Shown piece by piece: positions 1-12,219 of a DNA stretch of 64,000 nt. The notes beneath the pieces were generated by a model. The model saw only the letters and a list, made by a program, of their open reading frames with translations, had not been told where the DNA came from and made no database searches. The translations under genes were made by a program, and so were the position numbers. The stretch spans positions 99,944,001-100,008,000 of the forward strand of contig JBITNC010000001.1 in the NCBI GenBank assembly GCA_050084985.1, in the 5' to 3' direction. The stretch comes from Nageia nagi. Lineage: Eukaryota > Pinophyta. How positions within the stretch are numbered: the stretch's first letter is position 1; the number at the start of each line of letters is the position of its first letter.

Positions 1-1263
1 AGCATTTTGACCCCTTCTAAGACATCCATTTCACTTAATTGTTCTTCTCTTATATTAATAATTTCTCGTACTATAGATTCTTTCTCTAAAATTTCTTCAT
101 TATAATCCAAATTTTCTTCTCCTAAATTTCCTAATTTAGCAAGATTTTTACATTTATTTTGATAACCTAATCCCCTTTTATCAGTGGGATCTTGGTATCG
201 TAATTCAATTATTTCTCGTGGAACCTGTTCATATCAACCCAATCCTCGTCCTTGCCAATTACATTTGTTAAAATAGTTTAAGAAAAATGTTCTTGAACAT
301 GGCGATAAATATTTCATATCATTATTGAAATTTTCTTCATATGTTTGATTGGATATTGTTGACATAGGATCTACTATTCCTGCATAGATAAACATTATCT
401 GATTAGGTACTTCTCCTAAAGGTACTATTTATCCAATTACACTAGGTGATTCAGATAATCTTCCCATTTCTTATGCTAAAGGTATATTAAACACAACATC
501 ATCTACATCATATTCTCCCATCCCTAAATCCATTAATTTAATTTTTACCGGATATACATTGGATGAGTCATTATTAGATGTAGTATTCACTTGTTTTGAT
601 GAAGAAGCTCCATATTTTTCGTCTAAAGTTTTAACAACTTTTTCCCAAGTATCTTTATCTTGTATAACTATATCGCTTTTTCCTTTTATGACTTCAGATT
701 GCTTCATATTTTTGTTCATTAATATGGTGAATAAATTAGGGGATGGTAATGTCACTTTATTTAGATCAAAAATTAAATTACAATGTGAATAAGGATCTGG
801 ATCTTTAAACACACAATGAACTTTATTTTTATAGATGTATTTTAAACATCCATGATAAGTTGATGGAACACATTGCATTTCTCTAATCCATGGGCATCCT
901 AAAAGAACATTGTATTGTATAATATTTCCTTCAATTATATGTAATAAAGTTTGAACGATTTTAGCCCCTACTATAATCGATAGCACTATTGATCCCAAAG
1001 TTGAACACACTGCATCATTAAATGCCCTAATTTGTAAAGAAGGAGCTAAGATAAACGAATTTGATAAATTCAAATTTTTGTATGCAGCATCTGAAATTAT
1101 ATTTATAGCTGAACCTTCATCTATTAGAATTCTTTTAAATAATCTCCCATCTACTTTACCAATTATATGTAAAGGTAGATCAAGTCCACCTAGTCCATCG
1201 TTATTTAATTTTTCTTATTCGTAAAAGGTGATACTAGGTTGTTGAGATATCCTCAAACTTTCA
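1..1263 (-). pseudogene. Protease region and pre-RT linker (element H)
   Basis: Minus-strand peptides upstream of and in 471-1073 carry the retropepsin-like block of Tat elements: a region ending near IISDAAY, then LGSIVLSIIVGAK, IQYNVLLGCPWIREMQCVPS and YHGCLKYI. The LGxPWI motif is the hallmark of this protease C-terminal part. Downstream (1-470) the linker to the RT contains GRGLG and KRGLGYQ, the glycine-rich pieces found between protease and RT in Tat polyproteins. The reading has stops at several places (for example near 431 and 468). The RT itself would begin left of the window. Confidence 0.8.
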
Positions 1264-1517
1264 ACTATTGAAATAAAATTATCGAGGTTACTAACATCCA
1301 CTTGAATTTCTTATAGAATTTGATTCATAACTTCCCTATAACTCTCAGACTGTTGTAATAATTCAAATAAGGTCATCTTAACTAGAGACATTTTTAATTA
1401 TCGTTGAAGAGCACCTTTTATTGAAACTTTAGGTTGTTGCGGAGGAGGTATAGGTTGTATATTAATTGGGTTTGATATTGATTGATTTTTTTATGGATTA
1501 TCCTATTTATTCTGATA

Positions 1518-2667
1518 TTATTGTGCTCTTGTAGCTATACCAATCATATGTATTGAATCATCTATAGTTCTTATAAATGGTATATCCTTATTATTCCATG
1601 TATAGTTCAATTGGTTTGGGATAATTGTCACATTGTTAGCTTGATGTGAAGGTAAGGGATTTTGATATATCCTTAAATTTTGATTCGAGGGCACAACAGG
1701 ATTATCCACATCTATTTTTTGACTATCTATCAAGTCTTGAATTTTATGTTGTAAAGTTTGACATTTATTTGTATTGTGTCCTTTTTGCCTATGATAAGCA
1801 CAAAATTCATTCTCCTTATACCATTTGCTTCCTTTAGCATTAGGATTTTCAAGTTTTATATCAGGTAATGTAATCATACCATTATCATATAATTTTTTAA
1901 GTATTTCGGCTAATGGTTCTGATAATGGGATAAAATTTCTTTTAGGCTTAGGTTTAGTATTTTCTTTGATTTTTGAAGATTGACCAAAATTTTTTGTCAT
2001 AGCGATTTGGTTATTTTTGTGGTTGTTTACTAATGTTTTCATATTGATTACCCTTTTTGTATTCTTTTTTCTTGAGTTTTAGTTCTCCATCTTGAATTTT
2101 AACTCTTTCTATGACTACTACCTGAGCAATAGCTTCTTCAAAAGTTTTATGTTGTTGAATTTGGAGAACACTGGCTATTGGTCTTAAACAACTTTGACTA
2201 AATAATTTAATCAATTCTTCTTGTGGTATTGTATAAGGCATACTAGTGACTATAGCCTGCCATCTTGAGATGTAATCTTGTATAGTTTCATCAGGAAACT
2301 ATTGTAATCTTGTAAGATCAGTAATTGAAGATCTTTCTTTAATATTGATTCTAAAGTGTTCAAGAAGTTGATTAGCCAATTGTTCAAATGTATATAAACT
2401 ATGTATAGGTAAACTATTATACCAATCCAAAGCTTGGCCTACGAGTGTCATAGGAAATATACGTAACATTAATGAGTCATAATTAGCTATCTGATAGCTA
2501 GAGAATGTAAATTTTCTCAAATGTTCTTTGGAGTCTTCTCTTCCCTTAAATGATTCTATTTTAGGAAATTCAAACCTATATGGTAATTTCTTTTTTGGAA
2601 CACTTGTATGAATAGGCTCATTGCAAATGTTCTTATAATTTAACTTTTCAAGTCCTTGAACATTCAT
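1518..2667 (-). pseudogene. Gag capsid and zinc-binding region (element H)
   Basis: The peptide on 2299-2667 has the plant retrotransposon Gag core pattern: FPKIESFKGREDSKEHLRKF, then GQALDWYNSLP and FEQLANQLLEHF. It forms the capsid shell in this family. After a short break the frame on 2011-2241 continues the core (KTFEEAIAQVVVIERVKIQDG). The part on 1518-2042 contains FCAYHRQKGHNTNKCQ, the C-H-C type of zinc-binding motif typical of Tat/Athila Gag, followed by LQHKIQDLI. Two overlapping frames show a frameshift near 2040. Together they make most of a normal Gag C-terminal half. Confidence 0.85.
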
Positions 2668-4192
2668 TTCTCGATTTATAAATCCTTCATAAAGTCTTCT
2701 AATTCTTTATTGATTCTACGACCTTGAGTGTGTCCATGATATCTTCGAGTATTCGGATCCTTTTCTGAAATTAATCTTGAAGTGTAAGACTCATGGTCAG
2801 AAGGAAACTCTGATGGTGGTGGAGGTAATAATTTAAGAGGTGAATGACATCACAAAATAGGAATTTTAGGAGGTTTTTGGGATATATCTTTTCTATATAG
2901 ATCTTTTCCTTTGTAATCAGGTTGTCTTATTTGATTTTGGGTTTGTTCAACTCAACTTTTAATGGAATCTTGCTTTTGTTTATCATATAATTTTTGAAGT
3001 TCTAGTTCTTTATCCATTTCCTTTTCTAATAAAATGGCTATCTCTTTATCCATCACTTCTTGTTTGTCTAAGTAAGGATCTTGATATCTTTGTATTTGAC
3101 TTCCTTCAGGAGTTTTAGGTTTCAAATTTTTTTTGATATTCATTCCACTGTCTTTGTTTTTCTTTCTCCATACGTAGATATTTTTCCCTTTTTATTCTTT
3201 CATTTTCTAATTCTTTAAGTTGTAATTCTTTTAAACAAGTTGAATCTCATGTTCTTTATGAAGTCTTTTCTTTTCTTGTTCTAGGAACTCATTTATTTCT
3301 TTGTTTGCTTATTCTTGTTCTATGAATTTCTTTTTATCTTTAAGAAGTTTATCTTCCATATATTTTAATTTATTTTTTTGTTCTTGAATTTTAATGAATT
3401 CATTAACTTTTCTATTTTCTTCTTTTAGAAGATATTGCATCTCTGCAACCTTTTTAATATCATTAGCATATATTTCTATGAATTTTTGACCAGCTTTTGT
3501 TTTATATAATCGTCACTCTTTTAGTTCTTCATAAGAAGGTATCTCTTCTATTTTGAACTTAGATGTCCTTCTATTTAATCCTCCATTTGAAGAATAAGAT
3601 TTCTCCATTTACTTCATTGAAGGAGTTTTTTGAAATAAATTACTCATAGGTATTAATACTTCATTTTTTCCTAATTCGAGAGATTTATGAGAAAAAGAAG
3701 ATCCCTCTTTTCGAATTAAAAAACTGACTTTTCGACCATCTGATAATAGATGAATGACTCTTTCATATTTAACTTTATATGGCTTAGTCTCTGGTACCGC
3801 TATGGTTTCGGCTTGAGATTTATCCTCATCAATTTCTAAGTTATCACACCTTTGATTTAGTTTTTCTACATCTCCCAGTAAACTAAAAGACATCTTAGGA
3901 ATAACCCTATAATTAGCTAGGCGATGATGAATTTCAATTAATTCTTCATCTAACACTTGCATTCTAGCCTTGGTAATAGGATCTTCTATACTTTGTCTTT
4001 CCAATCTAGATTGATCATAACCCCAATCCCAATCTTTACCTACATAATGGACTACCCGTGGATCTAATTCATCTAAAGGAGGTGGCCTCCTAACTGAAGC
4101 CTCTATCAGATCCATATTGTTGGATCTATTTCTTGTATTTCAAATGGGTGTTCTTGCATTTTCTTAGCGGTCATACTTCTAGTTTGAACCAT
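2668..4192 (-). pseudogene. Gag N-terminal region with coiled coil (element H)
   Basis: The minus-strand ATG at 4192 (MVQTRSMTAKK...) is the same start as in G at 62896. A frameshift near 4120 moves the reading into the stretch containing the motif RRPPPLDELD. From about 3600 to 2950 the peptide is very rich in Glu, Lys, Gln and Leu (for example LLKDKKKFIEQE and EFLEQEKKRLHKE), which predicts a long coiled coil. It then passes through KPKTPEGSQIQRYQD towards the capsid region. In-frame stops and at least one further frameshift break it. The start is chosen by agreement with G. Coiled-coil N-terminal extensions of this length are not part of the usual short plant gypsy Gag; what this one does is not known to me. 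Confidence 0.75.
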
Positions 4193-6105
4193 TTTTTTTT
4201 TTAGATATTATAAACAAACATCGTAAAAAAGAAACTCTATTTTAATCTTTTATATTATGTTTTCGAGACAACAATTTAATGCAAAACATTCTATATGCAA
4301 ACTTACTTTTAACAATGTGATTATCTTTTTAACTTTTTTACATATTTTTAATGTCTGAGTTAAATTAACGATATGAGTTGTTCATTTTTAATCTTTTTAA
4401 TTTTCCTAGTTTGTTTTGACTAGTCAAGTGTTAAACAATGTAGGTTGGGTAATTCTAAGTAATGTTTACAAGTTTCTATAGCTTTTGGCTTGGTTCTATA
4501 TGAGTCTCTTTTTTGACTCCTACCTAAAGGAAAGTCACCTTGGTCATCACCTCCAAGTGTAACTGGCTCTATGGCTTCAAGTGTGTTATGTCGTGGGTAC
4601 AAAGAAGTAAGAATTAACAGTTGGTAGTGACATCCAACTCGTTAATGTTCAATTATTTCTTTAAGGCCTTATGAAATGCATTCAAACAAGTAAAATACAT
4701 TTATGCATACTACCCTCCAAACATTCATGTCCATTCATTTATCTTATCTTAATGTGATACAATCAAAAGTTTATTTCAAGTGGACTTTGACCTTAATAAA
4801 CCATGTTGTTCTTTTTTAATTATAGTGTGATTCATTATCCAACCTCTTAATGATGTTCATTAACTCCTTCTAGCTGTGGAAGTTTTATATGTGATAAATT
4901 TCCTCTTCTTACTAGTCACATATCTCTTCGACCTCCAATGGAGTGGTAAGAGCAGACTTAGTAAAAAGCCATTAAGTTTAGATAAATTAATTAAGTGAGG
5001 TTCAATTACTCCTCCAAGAGTCACATATCCCTTCGACCCCTAATGGAGTGGTAAGGGTAGACATCTTTAAGAGTGTTAATGTGAAGTATATTTCCAAATA
5101 ATATGTGAATAAATTTTACCTCTTTTACTTAACTTATTTCTGATCACTTAAGATCGCTTGAAGCGCAAAAGTGAGAGCATACTTTGTTAAGTGAAATTAC
5201 TTAGTGCATTCGAATCCCTCCAATTCATTAACCTTTTAATATGATTTATACTACCCAAAACTCGATTTATTTTCCTTAAGTTCATTCCTTTTAATGTGAT
5301 TCATTTATTCCTTCCAATTGTGGAAGTATCATGTGTAGTAAATTACCTCCTCTTACTAGTCACATATCCCTTCGACCTCTAATGGAGTGGTAAGGGCAAA
5401 CTTGGTAAGAGGTCATTATGTGTGGATAAATTAACCAAATTAATGATAGTGTGAATGTGAAAAAAAAGAAGAATTAATTACTCCTTCTTATCAGGTCTAT
5501 TCTGGTCACCTTAGATCGCACGAAGCGCAAAGGGAGAGCATAAGTAGACAAGATAAAAAGTATTAATGTGTACATACCCTTCACCCAAAACATGAAAATA
5601 AATACATAACATTATACATAAAGTAAATTAATAAAAAATGCATTTAACCTTTTCTATCCATTCCTATATGCATTCTAGGCAAAGGAATCATAGTCAAAAG
5701 TATCCTTCTATTTTAACAATATATTATATATATGTATTTATTTTATATATATATATATATTTTTAGAAATAACAAAAGGAGGCAAGGCAACCTGGAGTAA
5801 GAGTCATCGGTGTTTAAACAGAGATCGCTGGCGTTTGTTTGGAGCCACTGGCGTTTGATTCCAATCGTTGGCATTTATATAATAGACACTTATGTTCGGT
5901 TATCGGTATTTTTGTGAATCACTGGCATTCCTTTTGAGTCATCAGCATTTGATTCCAATCATTGGCATTTCTGCAATAGATTTCCTATAAAAAGTGTAGA
6001 TCACAAAATTTAAAGTCAGTATATGGAATAACTTGAATAAACTAGATAATAGAAAGGTAGAATTATTTTAACATAAATAGAAACCTCCCTATCAATGATG
6101 GAGGG
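4193..6105 (-). other. Long 5' leader of element H with dispersed repeats
   Basis: About 1.9 kb between PBS and gag ATG with no ORF of note. It holds three copies of a block centred on 'cttcgacctccaatggagtgg' variants (near 4926, 5034 and 5369), two or more copies of a block with 'agatcgcttgaagcgcaaa' (near 5151 and 5511), and at 5800-5965 a run of short degenerate units of the type 'atcgctggcgtttg'. All of these recur in the leader of G. A short TA run lies near 5730-5760. Confidence 0.7.
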
Positions 6106-6123
6106 GCCCTCCTTCTAGTGCCA
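6106..6123 (-). other. Primer-binding site of element H
   Basis: Three bases after the LTR end the minus strand reads TGGCACTAGAAGGAGGGC. The sister element G has TGGCGCTAGAAGGAGGGC at the matching place. A PBS starts with TGG because it pairs with the CCA end of a tRNA. I could not name the tRNA with certainty. Confidence 0.75.
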
Positions 6124-6126
6124 GAA

Positions 6127-6966
6127 TGTTGCAGTGAAAATAGAGCTAGAATGTAGAATAACATAAAATATAATTATTCTTAGATTTTCACTGAACCTCA
6201 AATTATGTAAAATAGGTAGAAATGTTGTAATTGTAAATTGATATTGATTTTTAGCTCAAACTACAATTTGCCCTTGGAAGGGACTTTTACAAATGCCATT
6301 TGCCAAAATGAGGGTATTAGATCTTCATTATTTTTGATTTGCTTGCTTCTCTCCTTGATATGGACAACCTATAAATCCTACACACATGCAAAAGATAATA
6401 ACATCAAAGCATCTATGTATGACATGTATTAAATTGAAACTAGCATAAAATAATAAAAGGTATGAGCTCACAAGATTTTGGCAGCATTACCCTACTTCCA
6501 AAAATGGGTCCCTATTGCTTTGTATTGGCTTGTATTTATAGATTTTTGGGTGAGATTTTCCAAGGCTGGTAAGGGGAAGTGAAAAGCCATCGTAGGTCAT
6601 AACTGACCCCCTCTATCCACATCATCTTGAAAGAATGAGATGTTACAACTTTCTTTTATCATTTTGGTTTATGTTTGGCTATTACAGAGTCATCAGCAAT
6701 TAGTAGGCAGATGCCGGTGATCATCCTAAAATGCTGACGATTGGTTTGGGTCGCTGGCAACTGGTTTTCAGTTTTTTATAACAATATTAAAGTGACCGCC
6801 AAATAGCCAATTTTTACTAAAAAAGGGTCATGTGACCACTCATTTTGCATGTACTTGATGAGAGATATCCAATAATATGGTTTTTAAACCTATTTTATAT
6901 TGTATCAAAGAGTTATGATTATTTCAATGTTTACTAGTTAAAAAGGGATATTTTTAGGTGTCTACA
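6127..6966 (-). repeat. 5' LTR of element H
   Basis: On the minus strand the repeat begins TGTAGACACC (6966 downward) and ends CACTGCAACA (to 6127), the usual TG...CA ends. The same LTR is seen at 60208-61050 in G. A TATA-like TATAAATA lies at 6533-6540 (minus). The LTR contains degenerate short units of the type 'tcgctggcaac' around 6686-6770. The partner 3' LTR is outside the window, so no target-site duplication can be checked. Confidence 0.9.
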
Positions 6967-8236
6967 AATATATACAATCGACTTACTATATTCTTGTTTA
7001 TGTAGGTACATGTAAACCTAAGGAGTAGGTCATATTATTATCTATATAAATAGGGATCTAATAGTAAGTCCACATCAAGAACATACATGATCCCATATCT
7101 AGTCTTGATGATGGCAGTCTTTTAGGTTTCTCTTGACACCGCCATTGAAGGTTGGGTTTGTGTACTTCCTTATGCGAGCATCCTAATGATTATTAGCTTA
7201 TCTGAGTATCAAAACTAAGATCATTGAGAGTCTGTGTGGAGGAATAGAGTCAATTTGGAATGGAATACAATCTAATAAAGTGGTGCAGATTCCCTTAGAA
7301 GATCCAAATAAATCTCCAAAAAGTAATTGATTTACACAACAAGCAAACCAATGGAAGAATAACCTTTTTTTAACACACACTTTATTTTATTCTTCTGAAT
7401 CTGCACTGCCTTTTTTTAGGTCTGTTACAATAGCTCATATAGCCAAGAGAAAACTTACACTTCCAGAAAATCATGAACTATCCAAAAACTCGTACTTACT
7501 AAAAATAGAAACTTTCCAAAAATAGACAAATGGAAACTTTCTAAAAATAGAAAGGTCCTCAGATCATGGCCAAACTGGGCATGCAAGCTCAGTTAACAAG
7601 GACTAAAGGAACTCTCACTTATTATCTTAAACAAACTCTTACAACAAAAGATATTAAAGTCTACTTATTGAAAAATCCTGAAAACTGACACTAAAAGCTA
7701 ATTTTGAGGCACTAAACGATGGATTTAGGTCAATCGAAAAACTTTCCATTTGGACGCATGCCTCCCATAGGAGGTTGCCACCACATGATAAAAACCCATA
7801 TCTAGCTCTCCTCAAAATTTCAAGACGATCCGACGGTCGGATCAAAAGTTATGAACTTTTTACGGTGCATCATAAAGACTATTGGTTCCCTTCTATAAAT
7901 GAAAATAGACCATTAATGCTTTTTTCGAGCATGCAATAGACCACCTGCAGCCCTCTTTTTGGATCATCTTGCTCCACAACTTTGGGTGCAAACTCTGTTA
8001 GTTGTTGAGGCTTTGTCACTACCTTCCTTTCATAGATATCAATTATGTTCTATGAGGTAAGTACACAAACTCACTCTTGTTTGGTAATGTCATTTTGATT
8101 CTAGTTATTCATTATCTTTTATATCAGATTGTCTTATTATAAATTGCTATCTATTAGCTAAAAATTTACAAATATTCTTTCAAGAATATAGGTTTTCATT
8201 TATTTGCATTCTCAAATACACTTTTGTTTGTAAACA
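6967..8236 (+). repeat. Remnant of the 5' LTR of element A
   Basis: This matches, with many differences, the LTR of D (39579-40429) and the solo LTR at 49488-50251. Shared blocks include 'tagggatctaatagtaagt', 'tttgtgtacttcctta' and the 3' end 'tttgtttgtaaaca' at 8236. The first 200 or so bases of the LTR are missing because H interrupts it at 6967. A separate segment of about 0.6 kb (7280-7872) is absent from the related LTRs. Confidence 0.8.
7280..7872. other. Unidentified ~0.6-kb segment inserted in the LTR of A
   Basis: The flanking LTR sequence aligns to the solo LTR at 49488-50251 up to 'ggaatacaatctaataaag' and again from 'ttcccttctataaatgaa'; the piece between has no counterpart. It contains the palindromic core 'gatccgacggtcggatc' (near 7828-7844) followed by 'aaaagttatgaactttt'. 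I see no clear terminal repeats and no long ORF. It could be an old solo LTR or another short element. Boundaries are approximate. Confidence 0.45.
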
Positions 8237-9570
8237 TTGGTCAGTAAATTTATAGATCATTTTGCAATCAATATCTACAAGAGACAATATATCATAGATT
8301 TGGGTAAATTATCATAGTTTGATGATGAGTCTATTTTAGACTGTGTGTGTAGATGGATATAAGTTGTTATAGATATAACTTATATGCCTCATTAGGATGA
8401 GTTGGTTAAAATTTTCTCTATAAGCTATAATAATCCTATTTCTCAAATACTTAGAATTCAACATCATTGTATCTTTGAGTATGCCTTATCACAAGCTAAG
8501 TTAATTTAAAGCCAAGGTTCAAGATGGAGAGATTAAATTAAGGAAGAAAGAAAATAATAACCAAAAGTAAAAAAAATAATGTAAGTAACCCAAGTAATTA
8601 TTATCAAAAACATTAGAATAATCAAGTTTCTCATGATGTTCATTAGGCTCAACCATTTGTATAATTAACTCCACCTAGGCCATCTAGGGGCAATCCACCT
8701 ATGCAAATACAAACTCAAGTTAGGAAGAATAATGAAAAAGGTAATCAATAAGATAATTATAGACCTAGGAAACCCTAATAACAAGGGCACACAAATCATA
8801 AATACCATCAATCAAACCTATAGAGGATATTTTGAAAATGCTTTTGGATGTACAACTAGTAACCCTCCTCGACATCAAACAAGATGATCCTAATTGGGAG
8901 AACATAACATGATATAAGGATAAAAAATATTATATTTATCATACACAAAAATATCATGAAACTAATAACTACAATTAGTTTAGGAATATCATCCAAAGGT
9001 TGATTGATAATGGGTAAGTCTGCACTGAGAATCCAATGGCCCAACCTAATAGAAACTTGGGGATTTTCCAAGATCTAGTTCCAAGATAGAATAATAATAT
9101 CAATCATATCTCATCAAAATATTCACAATAAGTTGTTCATGACTACAATCCATGATAGTATAATGATTTTGTGGGATCCATTGATATAGTACCAGACTAT
9201 TCATTTATGAGATCCATTGATATAACACTTGATTATGAGTTCATAAGAGCCATTAATGCAACAACAACTAATGATATTATGGAATTTTATGATACTAATA
9301 TGATAAATATCACCATTATAATGGGAAAATAAAATGATAGAGCATCCCATCCTCCTAGGGAGGCAAGAATCCAACATCCTCTATCATAATCTAGAGTTTA
9401 GATACAAATATAGCCCCCACGACCAATAGTTACAATTCAAACACAATTAGAACAACTCAAAACTACATAGAAAAAGCTATACCTTTGGGATGTACTTCAA
9501 TAATAAAAATTAAAGAACATAGGTATGATTTGAATAACATATTAGATGTTATAAAGCTAGATGATAATAA
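8237..9570 (+). pseudogene. Decayed gag of Tat-type element A
   Basis: Only fragments are readable. Near 8470-8560 the peptide resembles the H Gag segment ERVKIQDGELKLKKKE (here VQDGEIKLRKKE). Near 8880-9010 it gives YYIYHTQKYHETNNYN...IIQRLIDNG, which is the zinc-binding region of H Gag with the cysteines replaced by tyrosine. That is a G-to-A change on the coding strand, in line with decay by deamination. No frame is open for more than about 60 codons. The PBS just before it ('ttggtcag', from 8237) is also degraded. Confidence 0.65.
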
Positions 9571-9699
9571 TACAAAAATCCTTTGGAGACTCCATTGGGG
9601 TCGTACAAAGTGCCACTAGATTTGGTATTAATTTTTATCAAGATGAGATTCACCAGATAAGCCTAGGACCATCCTAGATTATATATAGTAGCTTATATG

Positions 9700-11526
9700 G
9701 ATTATTATACTTAAAACATGATGCTAGTTAATAGTGGATCAATAATTAATATCATATCTTCAATGGCACTAGAGAAGATTAAAAGTTATATTTGTTATTT
9801 GAATGCACCCACTCTTACCATAAGGGAATTTAAAAATAGCTTGGAAACTATAATGGATATAGTTATAATTCTAGTTAAGATAGGAGTTTAATAAATTGTA
9901 GCTACATTCAATGTGATTGAGGGTGAAATGCAGTATAATCAATTCCATCTATATTACAAACATACCTTAAATAATTACATAATGGAATATTGCATGTCAT
10001 GGTAGGTGATCCAAATCCCTTCACTAACTGCTAATCTAGTTTTCTTCTTGAGTTTCCTTAGATTCCATGTGGTCATATTTAGCCTATCACTATTCTTGTG
10101 AACAATGATTCTAATCCATAATCATCACATTCACAAGAACCTCCATCCTTGACTATTTCTTATGTTTAGTAATTCACTTCTTCACAACCATCTTCTTCAT
10201 ATCCATCCAACATGGTCCCCTTCATATGCTATGATGGTAAGTCTCTTGAGTACCTTGCATATATTTCTTCCAACTATCAATCCTTATCTATGCCTATCCA
10301 TTTAAATGACCACCCATCATATCATAATTTATTGCCATTGAGTAGTTTCCACTCTCCTTCTACATGTTGGGATTTGATACACTTTAGGAAGATGATCCCT
10401 CTTCCTCTTAGATCACTTTGGATCCTCTTGATCAACATCATGTAAATCACATTATTTCACCACCTTCCAACATCATTCAATATGAATGTATTAGCAAGAG
10501 GGAATATCATATTAATGATGTTGTTGTAAATATTCCTTATGTGTGAGACTTAGGGAGATCTCAAGAAACCTTACTTGACCTTGGATCTATCATCCCACTA
10601 GGACATTGTCTAAACTAATCATTCTTTATCTACATGAGTACTAATTTACCTAAGGACATTCCCCTTGACCATTTTCTTAACGATAAGTTTTGAACCAAAA
10701 TTGAATATCTATCATGACCTAACTTGGTGTATAAACACTTTTTCAAATGAAAATGACAAGGATATGGTTTGGAAAAAGTCAAGCAAGGTCATGTTCATAC
10801 TTTTACTATATGTTTTAATCCTAACCATGATAAACAAGGTCTAGGGTTTCATAGCCCTAAAGTTAAGCCTCTACAAGGACAACTTTAGCATCTTAATAAT
10901 ATAGAGAAGGAGGTGCATGATAATGATGAGCATGATCTCAATTTGTATTTTGGGTAATATAGTTCTCATGGTTCAAAGTATTCCATACCCATCAATTACT
11001 TCCACAATTCATCATGTGATCTTATCCTAGATGTGTCTATGACTTCATTTGATAGTTCATGTCCTTTTATTTCTCTCATAAGTTGTAACTCGTAAATTTT
11101 TTCAATCCTAAATACATATATTTCTCATTCCCTTTTTTAGTCTCTTTATTTATCTATCATAGTGCATCTTTTCCTCATGATTGTCTTGATGAAGCCTTGA
11201 TATCAAATTTAGATTCTTTCATAAATTGCATATCTTCCTATCTTCAAACAATTGGAGGAGGGTTTGCACATGGAATTAGGGAAGTAAGTAGAGATTGATA
11301 TCAATGATGATCCTAAGGATACAAAGATAGTCTATGTGGGAAATATTTTGGATGAGTTAGAAAAAACAAAAGCCACAACCATTCTCAAAAGATATTCCAG
11401 GATCTTTGCATTTGATTTAAAGGATATTCTAGGCATGGATCCTAATATTGTAGTCCAAAATATTATTATGCATACTAATGCTAAGCCGGTAAAGTAGAAT
11501 TCATGTAAGGTCAAATATTCCTAATA
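9700..11526 (+). pseudogene. Protease and pre-RT linker of element A, cut by element B
   Basis: At 9725-9760 the peptide LVNSGSIINIIS marks the protease active-site region (family DxGS; here D is N). Further on come REFKNSLETIMDIV and, after stops, the LGxPW equivalent. At about 11330-11490 the peptides ILKRYSRIFAF, ILGMDPNIVV and TNAKPVK are the stretch that leads into the RT in Tat elements. The reading stops at 11526, where the B LTR begins, and continues in the same sense at 35250 (LIKDEL...LLDAKFI). This split is the main evidence that B landed inside A's polymerase gene. Confidence 0.75.
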
Positions 11527-11747
11527 GATCTAGGTATTTAGTGGTATTTTGAAGATAATAACCTTATTTTGTAGTTGTTAAACTAAGCTTTATTTTGATA
11601 TTACTTCTATAATTTCCATATTATGATATATTTATTTATTATGATATGAATGAATATGAATGATATTTGCTTTATGATTATGATGTATTTGTATATACGT
11701 TTGTTGGTATTTTGGAATAGTAATTTATTGCAAGAATAGGATATGGC

Positions 11748-12219
11748 TGATGGAATTAAAGTATTCCATAATTCAATATCTCCTTGAAATTTTTCCAATA
11801 AATCTAACATTTATCCATCTAGAAAAGCAAGAAATAAACACACAAAAGATAACACACCATGGTTCCTCCAACTCTTGAGAGTACATCCACTTTGAACCAT
11901 CATTTATATTACTTTCTCACCAAATAACTCTCCTATAAATTTTCAAGAATTTTTCTACAAGAATTCTTGTACAAAGCTCTTACAAGAGCATTCTTATATC
12001 TCTACAAAACAAGCATAACCATGCTTCATCAAGTTTCATAATGAGATGGGTACCCCTCTATTTATAAGAAGAATCCTACCCTTTAACCTCCCTTTAACTC
12101 AAAATTAAGGTTAAAGGTGTTTCTATATTTATTCCCTTAATACTTTATGATATCTAAAGATACTTTTAGAATTAAGTGAATTTACATTAAAGAGAAATAT
12201 TAGATTACAATTTCCAATA
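11748..12219 (-). repeat. 3' LTR of C2 (left on the plus strand)
   Basis: Starts TGATGGAATT and ends TTTCCAATA (last CA changed to TA). It contains 'cctctatttataagaag', a TATA-like signal on the minus strand, and 'ctccctttaactc' as in the C1 LTR family. Confidence 0.8.

Larger units (their letters stand above)
1..6966 (-). mobile_element. Element H: 5' part of a Tat-like Ty3/gypsy retrotransposon
   Basis: Read on the minus strand, this stretch gives in order an 840-bp LTR (6127-6966), a primer-binding site, a 1.9-kb leader, gag with an N-terminal coiled coil, a zinc-binding region and the protease region, and then leaves the window at base 1 before the RT. The order and the gag and protease peptides match the Tat branch of plant gypsy elements. 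A sister copy, G, lies in opposite orientation at 60208-64000. H sits inside the LTR of older element A, whose sequence restarts at 6967. The reading frames carry several stops and frameshifts, so this copy cannot make a full polyprotein. Confidence 0.88.

Noticed and set aside
7198-7845. Two minus-strand ORFs near the left end
   Set aside because: They fall in the A LTR and its inserted segment; no known protein and no conservation in related LTRs.
10212-10445. 77-codon ORF in element A
   Set aside because: Lies in the decayed linker between protease and RT of A; not a separate gene.
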